64,000 nucleotides of DNA from Agriterribacter humi (GCF_009192765.1 NZ_VOHQ01000001.1:496001-560000); one strand, 5' to 3'. Positions 26,106 through 33,389 are shown, counted from the stretch's first letter. Translations and numbers: made by a program. The notes: generated by a model not told the origin, from the sequence alone.

Positions 26106-26996
26106 ATGGATAATTTTTGCAAATACTTCAGTATGGGCCGTGCAGAGGAAAACTGGGGGCTGTACCTTGATACCGCAGGCTATTCAAAAGTTGAACCTAA
26201 TCAAAGCTATCCGAAGAATTACGAACATCCGTCCACACATACTTTTTCATGGAACAAAGGGCGGGTGCTGAAAGGATATCAGTTATTGTTCATATCCAAA
26301 GGCGGTGGTGTTTTTGAATCCGAATTTGCCAATTCAATTGAAATAACGGAGGGCACCTGTCTTTTTTTGCATTCTGGTGTATGGCACCGTTACAAGCCCA
26401 ACCCGCAATCCGGATGGGAGGAATACTGGTTTGGATTTAACGGATCTTTCGCTAATGAACTGATGAATAAAGGCTTTTTCAATGTGGATCTTCCTTTCAT
26501 TAAAGTGGGTATGAATACGGAACTTTTACAGCTTTTTCATAAACTGATAGAAACCATACAGGTTGGCGCATACGGGTATCAGCAAATTATTGCAGGAATT
26601 GCAATGCAGATACTGGGTGTTATCTATTCCATATCGCTTTATAAAGGACGGGAGAAAAGCACTGTAGCGATGTTGATAGAAAAGGCTAAGTTTTTATTGC
26701 AGGAGTCTTTGGAAAAACCTGTAGATCTTATACAAATGGCGAGGGAATTGCCGATGGGTTATTCCACATTCCGGAAAGAATTTAAAAGAATAACCGGCGA
26801 GCCACCCAATCAATTCCTTTTAAATCTGCGGTTGGACAGGGCAAGATACTTTCTGGAATCAACGGATATGAATATCAATGAAATTGCCAGCCGTACAGGT
26901 TTTGATTCTGCTTATTACTTCTCAAAATTATTCAAAAAGAAAAACGGAAAATCTCCCAAGTTCTATCGCAACGAAAATATCAGTCAAATAAATTAA
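26106..26996 (+). CDS. AraC-family transcriptional regulator with N-terminal cupin
   Basis: The 296-residue protein has an AraC-type cupin sensing domain (residues about 20-170; GCFLF-like SITEGTCLFLHSGVWHRYKPNPQSGWEEYWFGF). Two C-terminal helix-turn-helix units follow (IQMARELPMGYSTFRKEFKRITGEPP and INEIASRTGFDSAYYFSKLFKKKNGKSPKFYR). The second HTH is the classic AraC signature. It is divergent from the long minus-strand catabolic run and is the obvious local regulator, probably activating locus 1 when a sugar binds the cupin. Locus 1 has no hybrid two-component or SusR-like regulator. Confidence 0.88.
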   Translation: MDNFCKYFSMGRAEENWGLYLDTAGYSKVEPNQSYPKNYEHPSTHTFSWNKGRVLKGYQLLFISKGGGVFESEFANSIEITEGTCLFLHSGVWHRYKPNPQSGWEEYWFGFNGSFANELMNKGFFNVDLPFIKVGMNTELLQLFHKLIETIQVGAYGYQQIIAGIAMQILGVIYSISLYKGREKSTVAMLIEKAKFLLQESLEKPVDLIQMARELPMGYSTFRKEFKRITGEPPNQFLLNLRLDRARYFLESTDMNINEIASRTGFDSAYYFSKLFKKKNGKSPKFYRNENISQIN

Positions 26997-27061
26997 CTGA
27001 AAGTCAAAAAAGACAAAATAACAGCATGGGTATTCATAAATGAAAATCAATTTTCTATACT

Positions 27062-27074
27062 TGTCTACCCGACA
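27062..27074 (+). promoter_or_regulatory. Possible upstream activator site for the sigma-54 promoter
   Basis: TGTC-TACCC-GACA is a small perfect dyad about 65-75 bases upstream of the -24 element of the hsp20 promoter, within the distance used by enhancer-binding proteins. A short dyad like this can occur by chance. Confidence 0.3.
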
Positions 27075-27136
27075 GCTTTACGGTTTATGTTTGAAGAATT
27101 GACACTGCAAATGTCATTTTTTCCTCTGATAGTGCA

Positions 27137-27153
27137 TTGGCATAAGAGTTGCT
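27137..27153 (+). promoter_or_regulatory. Sigma-54 (-24/-12) promoter of the small heat-shock gene
   Basis: TTGGCATAAGAGTTGCT matches the sigma-54 consensus YTGGCAy-rnnnn-TTGCW, with the invariant GG and GC exactly ten bases apart. Transcription would start near 27164, just before a strong AGGAGG and the ATG at 27180. The location, spacing and fit together make chance unlikely. Confidence 0.72.
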
Positions 27154-27179
27154 ACATTTTTCAAAAAAAGGAGGTTAGT

Positions 27180-27650
27180 ATGACAACCGCAATTGCAAAA
27201 AAACAAAATGGTAATCCATCTGTAAGTTTTGGAAATGTAGTTGACAACTTATTCCAAAATAGTTTACGCCGGTTTTTTGATGATAATTTCTGGGAAACCG
27301 ACACCCCGCTGGCAACAGGCAAAATACCGGTGAACGTAAGGGAAACCGAACAACAGTATGAAATGGATGTAATAGCCCCTGGCTGCAGCAAAGAAGATTT
27401 TAGCGTGAACATTCAGGATAACCTGCTCACTATTTCTTTCAATCACAAGGAAGATAAGAAAGAACAGGACCAGAAAGCCGGATGGGTACGAAATGAATAC
27501 CTGCAACGGTCATTCAGCAGAACATTTACTCTGGATGATACCGTTGACGTGACTAAGATCAATGCAGCTTATACCAATGGCATTTTGCGGCTTACCCTTC
27601 CCAAAAACGAGAAGGCGAAAAAGTTTTCCCGGAATATCGAAATCAAATGA
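27180..27650 (+). CDS. Small heat-shock protein, Hsp20/alpha-crystallin family
   Basis: The start at 27180 is set by AGGAGG at 27169-27174, an unusually strong ribosome site for this genome. An open frame beginning at 27087 would run through the promoter. The 156-residue product has a short N-terminal arm (NVVDNLFQNSLRRFFDDNFWE) and the alpha-crystallin domain (NVRETEQQYEMDVIAPGCSKEDFSVNIQDNLLTISFNHK ... YLQRSFSRTFTLDDTVDVTKINAAYTNGILRLTLPK). The C-terminal tail ends RNIEIK, giving the I-x-I oligomerisation motif. It acts as an ATP-independent holdase chaperone in the cytoplasm. It is a stand-alone gene with its own sigma-54 promoter and a strong terminator. Confidence 0.92.
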   Translation: MTTAIAKKQNGNPSVSFGNVVDNLFQNSLRRFFDDNFWETDTPLATGKIPVNVRETEQQYEMDVIAPGCSKEDFSVNIQDNLLTISFNHKEDKKEQDQKAGWVRNEYLQRSFSRTFTLDDTVDVTKINAAYTNGILRLTLPKNEKAKKFSRNIEIK

Positions 27651-27674
27651 CACAAACGGATTACCATTTCCAAC

Positions 27675-27706
27675 AAAGGTGGGACCGGTAGTCGTCCCAC
27701 CTTTTA
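27675..27706 (+). terminator. Rho-independent terminator of hsp20
   Basis: Perfect 11-bp stem AAAGGTGGGAC (27675-27685) / GTCCCACCTTT (27694-27704) with an eight-base loop, ending in a short T run. It lies 25 bases after the stop codon. Confidence 0.85.
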
Positions 27707-27923
27707 AGTAATATGATATGCATGATGCATTATTCAATATCAGGTGCCTGTATTATCACAAACTGGTGAATTCGGATATATAATATAGTCACCTGGCTTT
27801 CAGGGAAACATATCATAGACAACAATTTTAAATCGGCACATGGGATAACAGGCTGCCCTGCTGCTATCTGCCATTTGGATCACAATTCTAAGGAAACTGA
27901 TCTATGGAAAATAATCAGATTTT

Positions 27924-28214
27924 ATGGAAACAAAATATTACATATTGTTAAGCATGAAAACACTTGCCGGTCCGGAAAGTTTTGCCCATTTTTTTATTGG
28001 TAATAACCGGGTGGCAGCTTATGCTCTTTTCCGGAAGCTGAAAGGAACAGCCGATGTTAGTGAAAGAAATGTGCTGTACCTTGACTTTATGGAAACCAGG
28101 GATGATCTTCCGGTGAACCTGAAACTGATTACCTGTACATTGGAGGAATTGGCCGAAAACTGTAAACTTATTACTAAAGAGATCTTTAAGATAAACAACC
28201 TTGAAGGGTTGTAA
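27924..28214 (+). CDS. Conserved small protein of unknown function
   Basis: A 96-residue protein (METKYYILLSMKTLAGPESFAHFFIGNNR...) resembling a family of small Bacteroidota hypothetical proteins. That family has an FxxFFIGNNR motif, an ME motif after a short beta strand (LYLDFMETRDDLPVNLKLI) and a C-terminal CTLEELAENCKLITKEIFK helix. It has no signal peptide, membrane segment or known catalytic motif. A shorter start at Met11 (27954) is possible. I do not know its function. Confidence 0.6.
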   Translation: METKYYILLSMKTLAGPESFAHFFIGNNRVAAYALFRKLKGTADVSERNVLYLDFMETRDDLPVNLKLITCTLEELAENCKLITKEIFKINNLEGL

Positions 28215-28488
28215 CGCAACTCCCGCAAAGATGGATTAAATTTGCTATTGATTGCTCCAAAATAAAAATACCCCGCTGCTGTGGGGTCATTCACCGACTT
28301 GCAGCATTACAACCGAACACTTTCAGCGGACTTTGTCCACCGAAGCTCACGACTAATAAAATTGAAATAAAATATAATGATATAAAAAGCGCGCTTTCGT
28401 TTTGCAGCAGCCCATAGCTTTAGCATAGGCTGCAAAACTTCGGTGGGCAAAAAAAAGCGGACCTTGTCTACCGTAGCCTACATAAGAA
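28215..28488. other. Intergenic stretch with imperfect dispersed palindromes
   Basis: No gene is visible. The stretch holds imperfect repeats of a CGGAC-TTGTC-ACCG-AGC type (28332-28350 and 28458-28475) and a CAGC...GCTG hairpin around 28403-28436. These look like the dispersed palindromic repeats often seen between Bacteroidota genes. Confidence 0.4.
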
Positions 28489-28552
28489 AGCCCACCTGCA
28501 CTAAAGTTTCGGTGGGCTCAGCGGAGAGTGAGGGAGGTGAACCCGGCCTGTT
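28489..28552 (-). pseudogene. tRNA-Ser 3'-end fragment with its own terminator-like hairpin
   Basis: Positions 28516-28535 (GCTCAGCGGAGAGTGAGGGA) are identical to 32555-32574 at the 3' end of the intact tRNA-Ser(TGA). Weaker similarity continues through the T-arm (GAACCC..GG.CCTGTT) to about 28552. The anticodon and D-arms are missing. On the minus strand the fragment is followed by a GCCCACC/GGTGGGC hairpin and TTTCTT, placed just like the terminator of the intact tRNA. It is either the relic of a tRNA copy or the left attachment site of an integrated element. Confidence 0.6.
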
Positions 28553-28643
28553 CTCTTTTTAGTATCAATTAATTAAGACCTGCAAAAAACTAGAACTCCA
28601 CTGTTTACGCATCAAGTCTTTACAATTATAAGAACTAAACAAC

Positions 28644-28661
28644 TTACGTAAGGTTACGTAA
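28644..28661. repeat. Two tandem TTACGTAA palindromes
   Basis: TTACGTAA occurs twice, separated by GG. The rest of 28553-28821 is AT-rich and has no recognisable gene. The pair could be a protein-binding site, but no neighbour explains it. Confidence 0.4.
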
Positions 28662-28821
28662 ATGCAGTTAATCAGTCAAATGCATCCATTTTAATTTCAA
28701 GCTCCAGAAAACAAAAGCCCTATACAGGTCTGTCGAATCTTTAATATACCTACGTATAACTTTTTTTATTTTGTTCTTGCATTAAACATATGATAGTTAA
28801 GTTCATTATTGGTTCTTTCTT

Positions 28822-29346
28822 TCAGCCCCTATGTGTCAATTTAAATATCATAAAGTTGTCGTCACCAGCATTGTGCCTTTTAAAATTTAATTTCTCCAAA
28901 AGTCTGATCGAACTTTGGTTTTTAGAATGAGTATATGCTTCTATTGAATTTATACCGATATGTTGAATCCCAAAGTCAATTACTTTTGAAGCCGCTTCTT
29001 GCATTATTCCTTTTCCCTGAAAGTCGGGTAATAATTCGTACCCAATTTCTACCTTCAAATTGTCGTTCGAAAAGTCAAATAAACAGATTGTTCCAATTAG
29101 TTTGTCAGTACCTTTCAATGTGATTGCCCAATAAATTGAATCATTTCTTTCGATGTTTTTATTAATAGTCCGGATGAAATTCCTTGCGTCATCAATTGAT
29201 TTGCCTGGCTTCCTGTCAAGATATTTGTTTACGTTGCCGTCCGAACGTAAAGCAAATATTGCTTTGTCATCACTGCTTATGAGTTGCCTCAATATCAGCC
29301 TTTGTGTTTTCAAAACTGGAAACGGTGTAAAATTTCTGTTAGTCAT
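28822..29346 (-). CDS. GNAT-family N-acetyltransferase (RimJ/RimL type)
   Basis: From Met at 29346 (MTNRNFTPFPVLKTQRLILRQL...) the protein is 174 residues, the normal size for the Acetyltransf_3/RimJ-RimL type. It has LKTQRLILRQLISSDDKAIFALRSD at the start and VEIGYELLPDFQGKGIMQEAASKVIDFGI, which contains the acetyl-CoA-binding Q-x-x-G-K-G/M loop. AYTHSKNQSSIRLLEKLNFKRH is near the end. It transfers an acetyl group to an amine of a protein or small molecule; the substrate is unknown. The gene is clearly more AT-rich than the flanking loci and sits in the presumed relic island, so it was probably acquired. Confidence 0.8.
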   Translation of the reverse strand: MTNRNFTPFPVLKTQRLILRQLISSDDKAIFALRSDGNVNKYLDRKPGKSIDDARNFIRTINKNIERNDSIYWAITLKGTDKLIGTICLFDFSNDNLKVEIGYELLPDFQGKGIMQEAASKVIDFGIQHIGINSIEAYTHSKNQSSIRLLEKLNFKRHNAGDDNFMIFKLTHRG

Positions 29347-29379
29347 TACTGGAAACATTTGTTTTGTTTTGTCGCCAAA

Positions 29380-29394
29380 CCGCATGTTATGCGG
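29380..29394. repeat. Short perfect palindrome at a gene junction
   Basis: CCGCAT-GTT-ATGCGG lies exactly between the stop codon of the pseudogene at 29395 and the GNAT gene. It resembles cassette-boundary hairpins but does not fit the attC core consensus. Confidence 0.5.
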
Positions 29395-29731
29395 TCATAC
29401 TTTTTCAGCATTTAATGTCCAACAGTCAATGTTTAAATGAGTACCGCTTTGTCCAGGTCGTACCATTTCTTGTGGATGAAATTCCATTCCGCATTGTTGG
29501 TCATATTCATAAAGCATCCAAAACAAGATTTTATCTCTTGTCACTCCACGTTTTTCAGGGTCAGCAAACTTTGGTTCTGATAAATCAAGAGAATTATTTA
29601 TAAAATCAAATACGGGTGGTGTCAGCCTGTGTCACCATATAGATCCACGAACTATATCTGTCAGCCGAATTCTTTTCTTTTTCTGTTTCGGTCGGTCGAA
29701 TTTCTAATAGTTTTGTCACATTGTATATGTT
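29395..29731 (-). pseudogene. Frameshifted gene of unknown function
   Basis: Two adjoining minus-strand frames read like one protein. The upstream part (stop at 29606-29608) gives ...NVTKLLEIRPTETEKEK then NSADRYSSWIYMVTQADTTR. The downstream part (about 29635 to the stop at 29395) gives PVFDFINNSLDLSEPKFADP then EKRGVTRDKILFWMLYEYDQ and ends in HLNIDCWTLNAEKV. The frames differ by one base near 29610-29640. No start codon is found in frame above 29731. The composition is protein-like but I recognise no family. The stretch 29732-29957 above it is AT-rich and shows no gene. Confidence 0.5.
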
Positions 29732-29957
29732 TCAAAGCTATTGTTTGTATCTATAAATAACTAAAAGTATTTCATTCGCTCGATGTTATTTTAGTATGTC
29801 GCATTATTACTCAATTACAGGCGCATCCCCGGTCAGGCATGGCACAACAACTTTTCGAAGTAGAACAAAATTTATAGCAGAAGCACTCCCATACAAAGCG
29901 CATCTAAAAGGCAGAGGATGTGAATAATTTACAATTGAGCTTAATGTTATTTGTAAT

Positions 29958-31028
29958 TTACACCCGCGCCTTTCTAACTGCACGCGGCGCCGCGTTTGTC
30001 CACGACTTAAAGGCTTTTCTGAATGCGGTTGGGTTTGAGTATCCCAGAATATCTGAAACTTCCGATATTTTTATCGCGGGGTTTTGCATCAACTGGAAAG
30101 CAATATCCTTTCTTATTTCTCCGGCAACATCGCGAAAGGTAGTGCGCTCCTGCATCAGTCTTCGTTGCAGGCTGCGGGGCGTTATATCCAATGCTGATGC
30201 AGCTTCATCAATAGAAGGTATCCTTCCCTTGAATTGCATGAACAATACCTGTTTCAGATTTCCGCCGGTAGTGTTGTGTGCCAGCAGCGCCTGTTTTTCA
30301 GCAACCATCGAATTGAAACGTTCAAACATAGATTGATCACTTGTGAGTATAGGTGTTGCTATATCGCTTTTATTTAAAATGATCCGGTTCATATCCTGGT
30401 TAAAAAGTACGTCGCAGCCAAAAAATTGTTGATATGCTGAAATGTCCCTTTTTGGGTAGGCCAGCTCTATTCTTAACGGAACAATGCGCTTGCCTGTAAG
30501 CGCCGCGGATGTGTTGAGGGTTGATGCGAATAAAAAATCATTTGCCTGCCTTGCCGGTTCAGGATGCTTCATCAGCCACATCTTATTCTGTTCTATTTCA
30601 AGAACGGCAACATCATTGATTGTGTATCTATATGAAATCATTGGCGATACCATGTGGCCATACCTGCCTAACATTTGCAACGCCTGGTCAAGATCTTTAC
30701 AACTTTGGATCAAAAAACCAACCATGCCGTGAAGTAGTTTTGGCGTGCCGATACCTATATGCAAGCCGATCAATGGATCGCCTGTAAGCTTTAAAAGAGG
30801 CACCCATATCAACGCTGCTTTTTCCCATTCAACCATTTTTTCTGAGTCGCCCATCTCATCACCATTGATCTGCGACATTTGGCAAAGTGCGTCAAATGCC
30901 GCCCCGAATGAAGTAGCTGTTTGAAAGACGGTGCGTATGACTGTTCCCTGTAAGCCCATGGCGCAAAATATATCATTTCCGGAATAAAAGATGCCTTTTT
31001 CTGCCCGCAAAACCAAGGTCCTTTGCAT
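29958..31028 (-). CDS. AraC-family regulator with PF12625-type N-terminal domain
   Basis: The 356-residue protein has an N-terminal ligand-binding region of the arabinose-binding AraC type (residues about 20-210, with MVGFLIQSCKDLDQALQMLGRYGHMVSPMISY). A C-terminal AraC DNA-binding domain follows (SIDEAASALDITPRSLQRRLMQERTTFRDVAGEIRKDIAFQLM and ISEVSDILGYSNPTAFRKAFKSWTNAAPRAVRKAR). If the first Met is used, its start codon lies only 18 bp from that of the divergent membrane protein. Met24 (30959) would leave a normal gap and still keep the whole domain, so the true start is uncertain. It likely controls the divergent gene. Confidence 0.82.
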   Translation of the reverse strand: MQRTLVLRAEKGIFYSGNDIFCAMGLQGTVIRTVFQTATSFGAAFDALCQMSQINGDEMGDSEKMVEWEKAALIWVPLLKLTGDPLIGLHIGIGTPKLLHGMVGFLIQSCKDLDQALQMLGRYGHMVSPMISYRYTINDVAVLEIEQNKMWLMKHPEPARQANDFLFASTLNTSAALTGKRIVPLRIELAYPKRDISAYQQFFGCDVLFNQDMNRIILNKSDIATPILTSDQSMFERFNSMVAEKQALLAHNTTGGNLKQVLFMQFKGRIPSIDEAASALDITPRSLQRRLMQERTTFRDVAGEIRKDIAFQLMQNPAIKISEVSDILGYSNPTAFRKAFKSWTNAAPRAVRKARV

Positions 31029-31046
31029 TCTAAAATTACAAATATT

Positions 31047-31691
31047 ATGGACACACGTAAAAGCATGTTTTTAAAAAAGTGGGTGACCGGAAACCTCCTC
31101 ATTTACCCAGGATTATTAGGCCTTTTGCACCCGCTGATTGCGCACGGATTTACCGGCGATCATGATAAGCTGTTGACAACGCCCCAGTTTATCATGCATA
31201 CCATTTCTATATTCATTTTTGTTTTCTTTCTTGCAGTTACGAGGAACAAGACATTTGAAAAAGTTGGAAAAAAGAAAACCCAGTCGGACACCTGGCCCTT
31301 TCTTTTCTTTACACCATGGATGTTCTGGCTGGGCTATTACACCCTCTTCGTACCGTTCGATATTCTTTTTTTGTTCCTGTCAATCGGTATCATCAATGCC
31401 ATACAACTAAGGCCGTTCGTCAAATCTCCCGCAAAATGGGTATGGCAATGTATACTTGGTTATTTGCTTGCGGCAGTTGCAGGTATTTTAATAGGGCTGG
31501 GTGCTTATCTCCGGTATTACAAAGACTTCCAGGGCATCTCCAGAGACCTTGCTACCTGGACATCCATCAGTATTCCTGCGGCATTCGTTGTTGCATATTA
31601 CTTCAGGTATATCCTGGGTAAGCAGATCCCGGCCGAAGACCGCCCGGCCATGACTTCCGAAAACAAACCGTCTTTCTCAAAGGTTGCGTGA
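31047..31691 (+). CDS. Multi-pass membrane protein of unknown function
   Basis: From ATG at 31047 the product has 214 residues and about five hydrophobic segments: WVTGNLLIYPGLLGLLHPLI, FIMHTISIFIFVFFLAV, TWPFLFFTPWMFWLGYYTLFVPFDILFLFLSIG, WQCILGYLLAAVAGILIGLGAYL and WTSISIPAAFVVAYYF. It should be an inner-membrane protein. I recognise no family motif. Divergence from an AraC regulator suggests regulation by it. Confidence 0.65.
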   Translation: MDTRKSMFLKKWVTGNLLIYPGLLGLLHPLIAHGFTGDHDKLLTTPQFIMHTISIFIFVFFLAVTRNKTFEKVGKKKTQSDTWPFLFFTPWMFWLGYYTLFVPFDILFLFLSIGIINAIQLRPFVKSPAKWVWQCILGYLLAAVAGILIGLGAYLRYYKDFQGISRDLATWTSISIPAAFVVAYYFRYILGKQIPAEDRPAMTSENKPSFSKVA

Positions 31692-31726
31692 AAACTTTTA
31701 ATCATTAAACCCATAAAATATTCCAC

Positions 31727-32069
31727 ATGAAATACCAAACATTCAATTGGCTATTGCCATTTATATGCAGTGTGGTTGTAATCGCCTGTAGCAAAAAATG
31801 CTGGCTTGCCCGAGGCTCCTGCCACGGGAAACAAGAATGACGTTGTAACAGGTATTGTTACCGACTCTAGAAACCTTCCCGTGAAAGATGCTGCCATCAC
31901 GATTGAACATATGGTGTGGTACAATAGTTACTTTATCGCTTCCAGTAATGTATCCAAAGATCATTCATATTCGTTCTGTTGGGACAGTAAACTGATAAGC
32001 GATTTATCGATGAGGATATATTCTGTTGCCAGCATAGCAAAAAACCGCCTGTGCTTGTTGCACAACTAA
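31727..32069 (+). pseudogene. Frameshifted lipoprotein with carboxypeptidase-regulatory-like domain
   Basis: The ATG at 31727 starts a lipoprotein signal (MKYQTFNWLLPFICSVVVIAC). The frame is lost at a run of six A (31793-31798): the same frame ends soon after, whereas the next frame continues as NAGLPEAPATGNKNDVVTGIVTDSRNLPVKDAAITIEHMVWYNSYFIASS. That is the start of a CarboxypepD_reg-like beta domain. The C-terminus then decays and stops at 32069, well short of usual homologues. I read it as a remnant; a sequencing error in the A-run could explain the frameshift but not the truncation. Confidence 0.55.
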
Positions 32070-32127
32070 GATACTCACACTGTGTTAATGAAGCAATAAA
32101 TAGAATAATTTTTGCAATAGATAATTC

Positions 32128-32570
32128 ATGCAAGGCAAAAAACATTTAACCGAAAAACTGTTTTTGAGTTTTCAACTAAGCCAGCGGGTGCCTGCCGATA
32201 ATTTTTACCGGCGCTTAAAGGATCAACTGGATTTGCACTTTGTGTATAAAAGCACTAAAAAATATTACGGTATGGAAGAGCAACAAAGCATCGACCCTGT
32301 TGTATTCTTTAAACTGACGTATAAAATTCTTCAAAATAATTTGGATAAGCTCTCAGATCTTGAATTTGTGTTTACAAAGACCGATACACTGGAGAAACAA
32401 GAGTTGGTAAAGCTGGGGTTCGAGCAAAATCTTTACTATCAGGGGTGTATCGAACCCCAACGATGATAGATTTACTTGCCTATAATTCCCATATAATGAA
32501 GGAGAAAGGGTTACTTATGTACAATAAAAAGCGGGAGAATTTTTCAATTCCCCCGCTCAGCGGAGAGTGA
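32128..32570 (+). pseudogene. Chimeric remnant: IS1182-type transposase start joined to serine recombinase tail
   Basis: Residues 1-63 (MQGKKHLTEKLFLSFQLSQR then VPADNFYRRLKDQLDLHFVY and EQQSIDPVVFFKL) match the N-terminus of IS1182-family transposases. From about 32317 the sequence changes to NNLDKLSDLEFVFTKTDTLE then KQELVKLGFEQNLYYQG. After a lost G in the G-run at 32442-32445 it continues in the next frame as VYRTPTMIDLLAYNSHIMKE then KGLLMYNKKRENFSIPPLSGE. That is the typical C-terminus of Bacteroidota serine recombinases. Its stop codon (32568-32570) lies inside the 3' end of the tRNA-Ser gene. The fused frame itself ends at 32466. The recombinase catalytic domain is gone. Confidence 0.6.
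32524..32557 (-). terminator. Terminator of tRNA-Ser
   Basis: A 12-bp stem with one mismatch (32530-32541 against 32546-32557) is followed on the minus strand by TTTTTATTGT. It begins four bases after the tRNA 3' end. Confidence 0.8.
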
Positions 32571-32645
32571 GGGATTCGAACCCCCGGACCTGTTACAGTC
32601 AACGGTTTTCAAGACCGCCGCGTTCGACCGCTCTGCCAACTCTCC
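32561..32645 (-). tRNA. tRNA-Ser(TGA)
   Basis: On the minus strand the gene runs GGAGAGT...ACTCTCCG, giving a seven-pair acceptor stem and discriminator G. The anticodon loop CTTGAAA lies in a GCGGT/ACCG stem with anticodon TGA. A long variable arm typical of class II tRNAs is present, and the T-loop is GGGTTCGAATCCC. Length is 85 bases without encoded CCA. The 3' end overlaps the stop codon of the recombinase remnant and is duplicated at 28516. Confidence 0.93.
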
Positions 32646-33052
32646 GGCGCAAAAATAGGCTCGTACCGCTAATTGGCAAAAACTTATTCAATAATATTTT
32701 CCGCCTGAAACGCTAAACAAAAAAGACTGCCTTGATGTTATCAGCTTTGGTGTAGGAGTATAGGGTCGTAAGGTGTATGTACTTAGCTGTAGCATTACTA
32801 ATACGACCGGTTGCCACAGTTTATCCCATACTTTAGTCAGGACTCGCTTGTGCCACAACAACTCTATGCTGCTTTTGCCTCGCTTCTGCTGCCCGCCCGC
32901 CTGCCCGACTGAGCCATTCAGGCGTGGATGACACCAGTCGGACGGGGGCTGGCGTTCGGACAGGTTGATGTGCTCTGCCCATCCAGCCCACATACGCAAC
33001 AACAGCGAAACTGGAACACCGATGGTGGAAAAAAATAGAGGTCAGTAACAAA
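32646..33052. other. Intergenic stretch without recognised genes
   Basis: No coding pattern is convincing. A GC-rich imperfect palindrome sits at about 32885-32950, with CGCCTG...CAGGCG and CCGACT...AGTCGG nested arms. It is comparable to other dispersed hairpins in the window. Confidence 0.35.
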
Positions 33053-33208
33053 CTATTCTCCGGGTTGTTTGCTTCGGGCAATGGTATTTGTCTTTTTCCA
33101 CTTATTGGGTGTAGGCAGCAGAATCAGATTTGCCTTAACATATCTTTCGGGTTCAATGCCCATGGTATAAGTGTATTTATTATTACAGCCTGCTACAGCA
33201 GCTATCAA
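33053..33208 (-). CDS. Possible very small lipoprotein or its remnant
   Basis: A minus-strand frame reads ...FVLIAAVAGCNNKYTYTMGI then EPERYVKANLILLPTPNKWK before a TAG at 33053-33055. The hydrophobic stretch ending in VAGC is a short lipobox and the rest is protein-like. No ATG precedes it in frame; a TTG at 33206-33208 is the nearest start, and a stop lies just upstream. It may be a truncated lipoprotein gene. 33209-33389 shows nothing else. Confidence 0.3.
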   Translation of the reverse strand: MIAAVAGCNNKYTYTMGIEPERYVKANLILLPTPNKWKKTNTIARSKQPGE

Positions 33209-33389
33209 AACAAAACTTGTATAATACTAATCTAATTAGTATTTTTATGCTAACAAAATACGCAAACGCACAACATGTAAAAACCTTTATACCAGATTTG
33301 ACCATATGATCGTGGCTGGTCCCGGCAATGATCTTTCGGAAAAGTGTTGTTTGTAAGACAAGCATTTGAACTGTAAATTATTATAAAGA

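Noticed and set aside
28516-28552. A second functional tRNA-Ser gene
   Set aside because: Only the 3' acceptor strand and part of the T-arm are present; D-arm and anticodon are missing and the T-arm has mismatches.
29380-29394. Integron attC site
   Set aside because: The core bases do not match RYYYAAC/GTTRRRY and no integron integrase is in the window.
29364-29603. Plus-strand 79-codon frame
   Set aside because: The opposite strand here carries a more protein-like (though frameshifted) sequence, so this frame is its antisense shadow.
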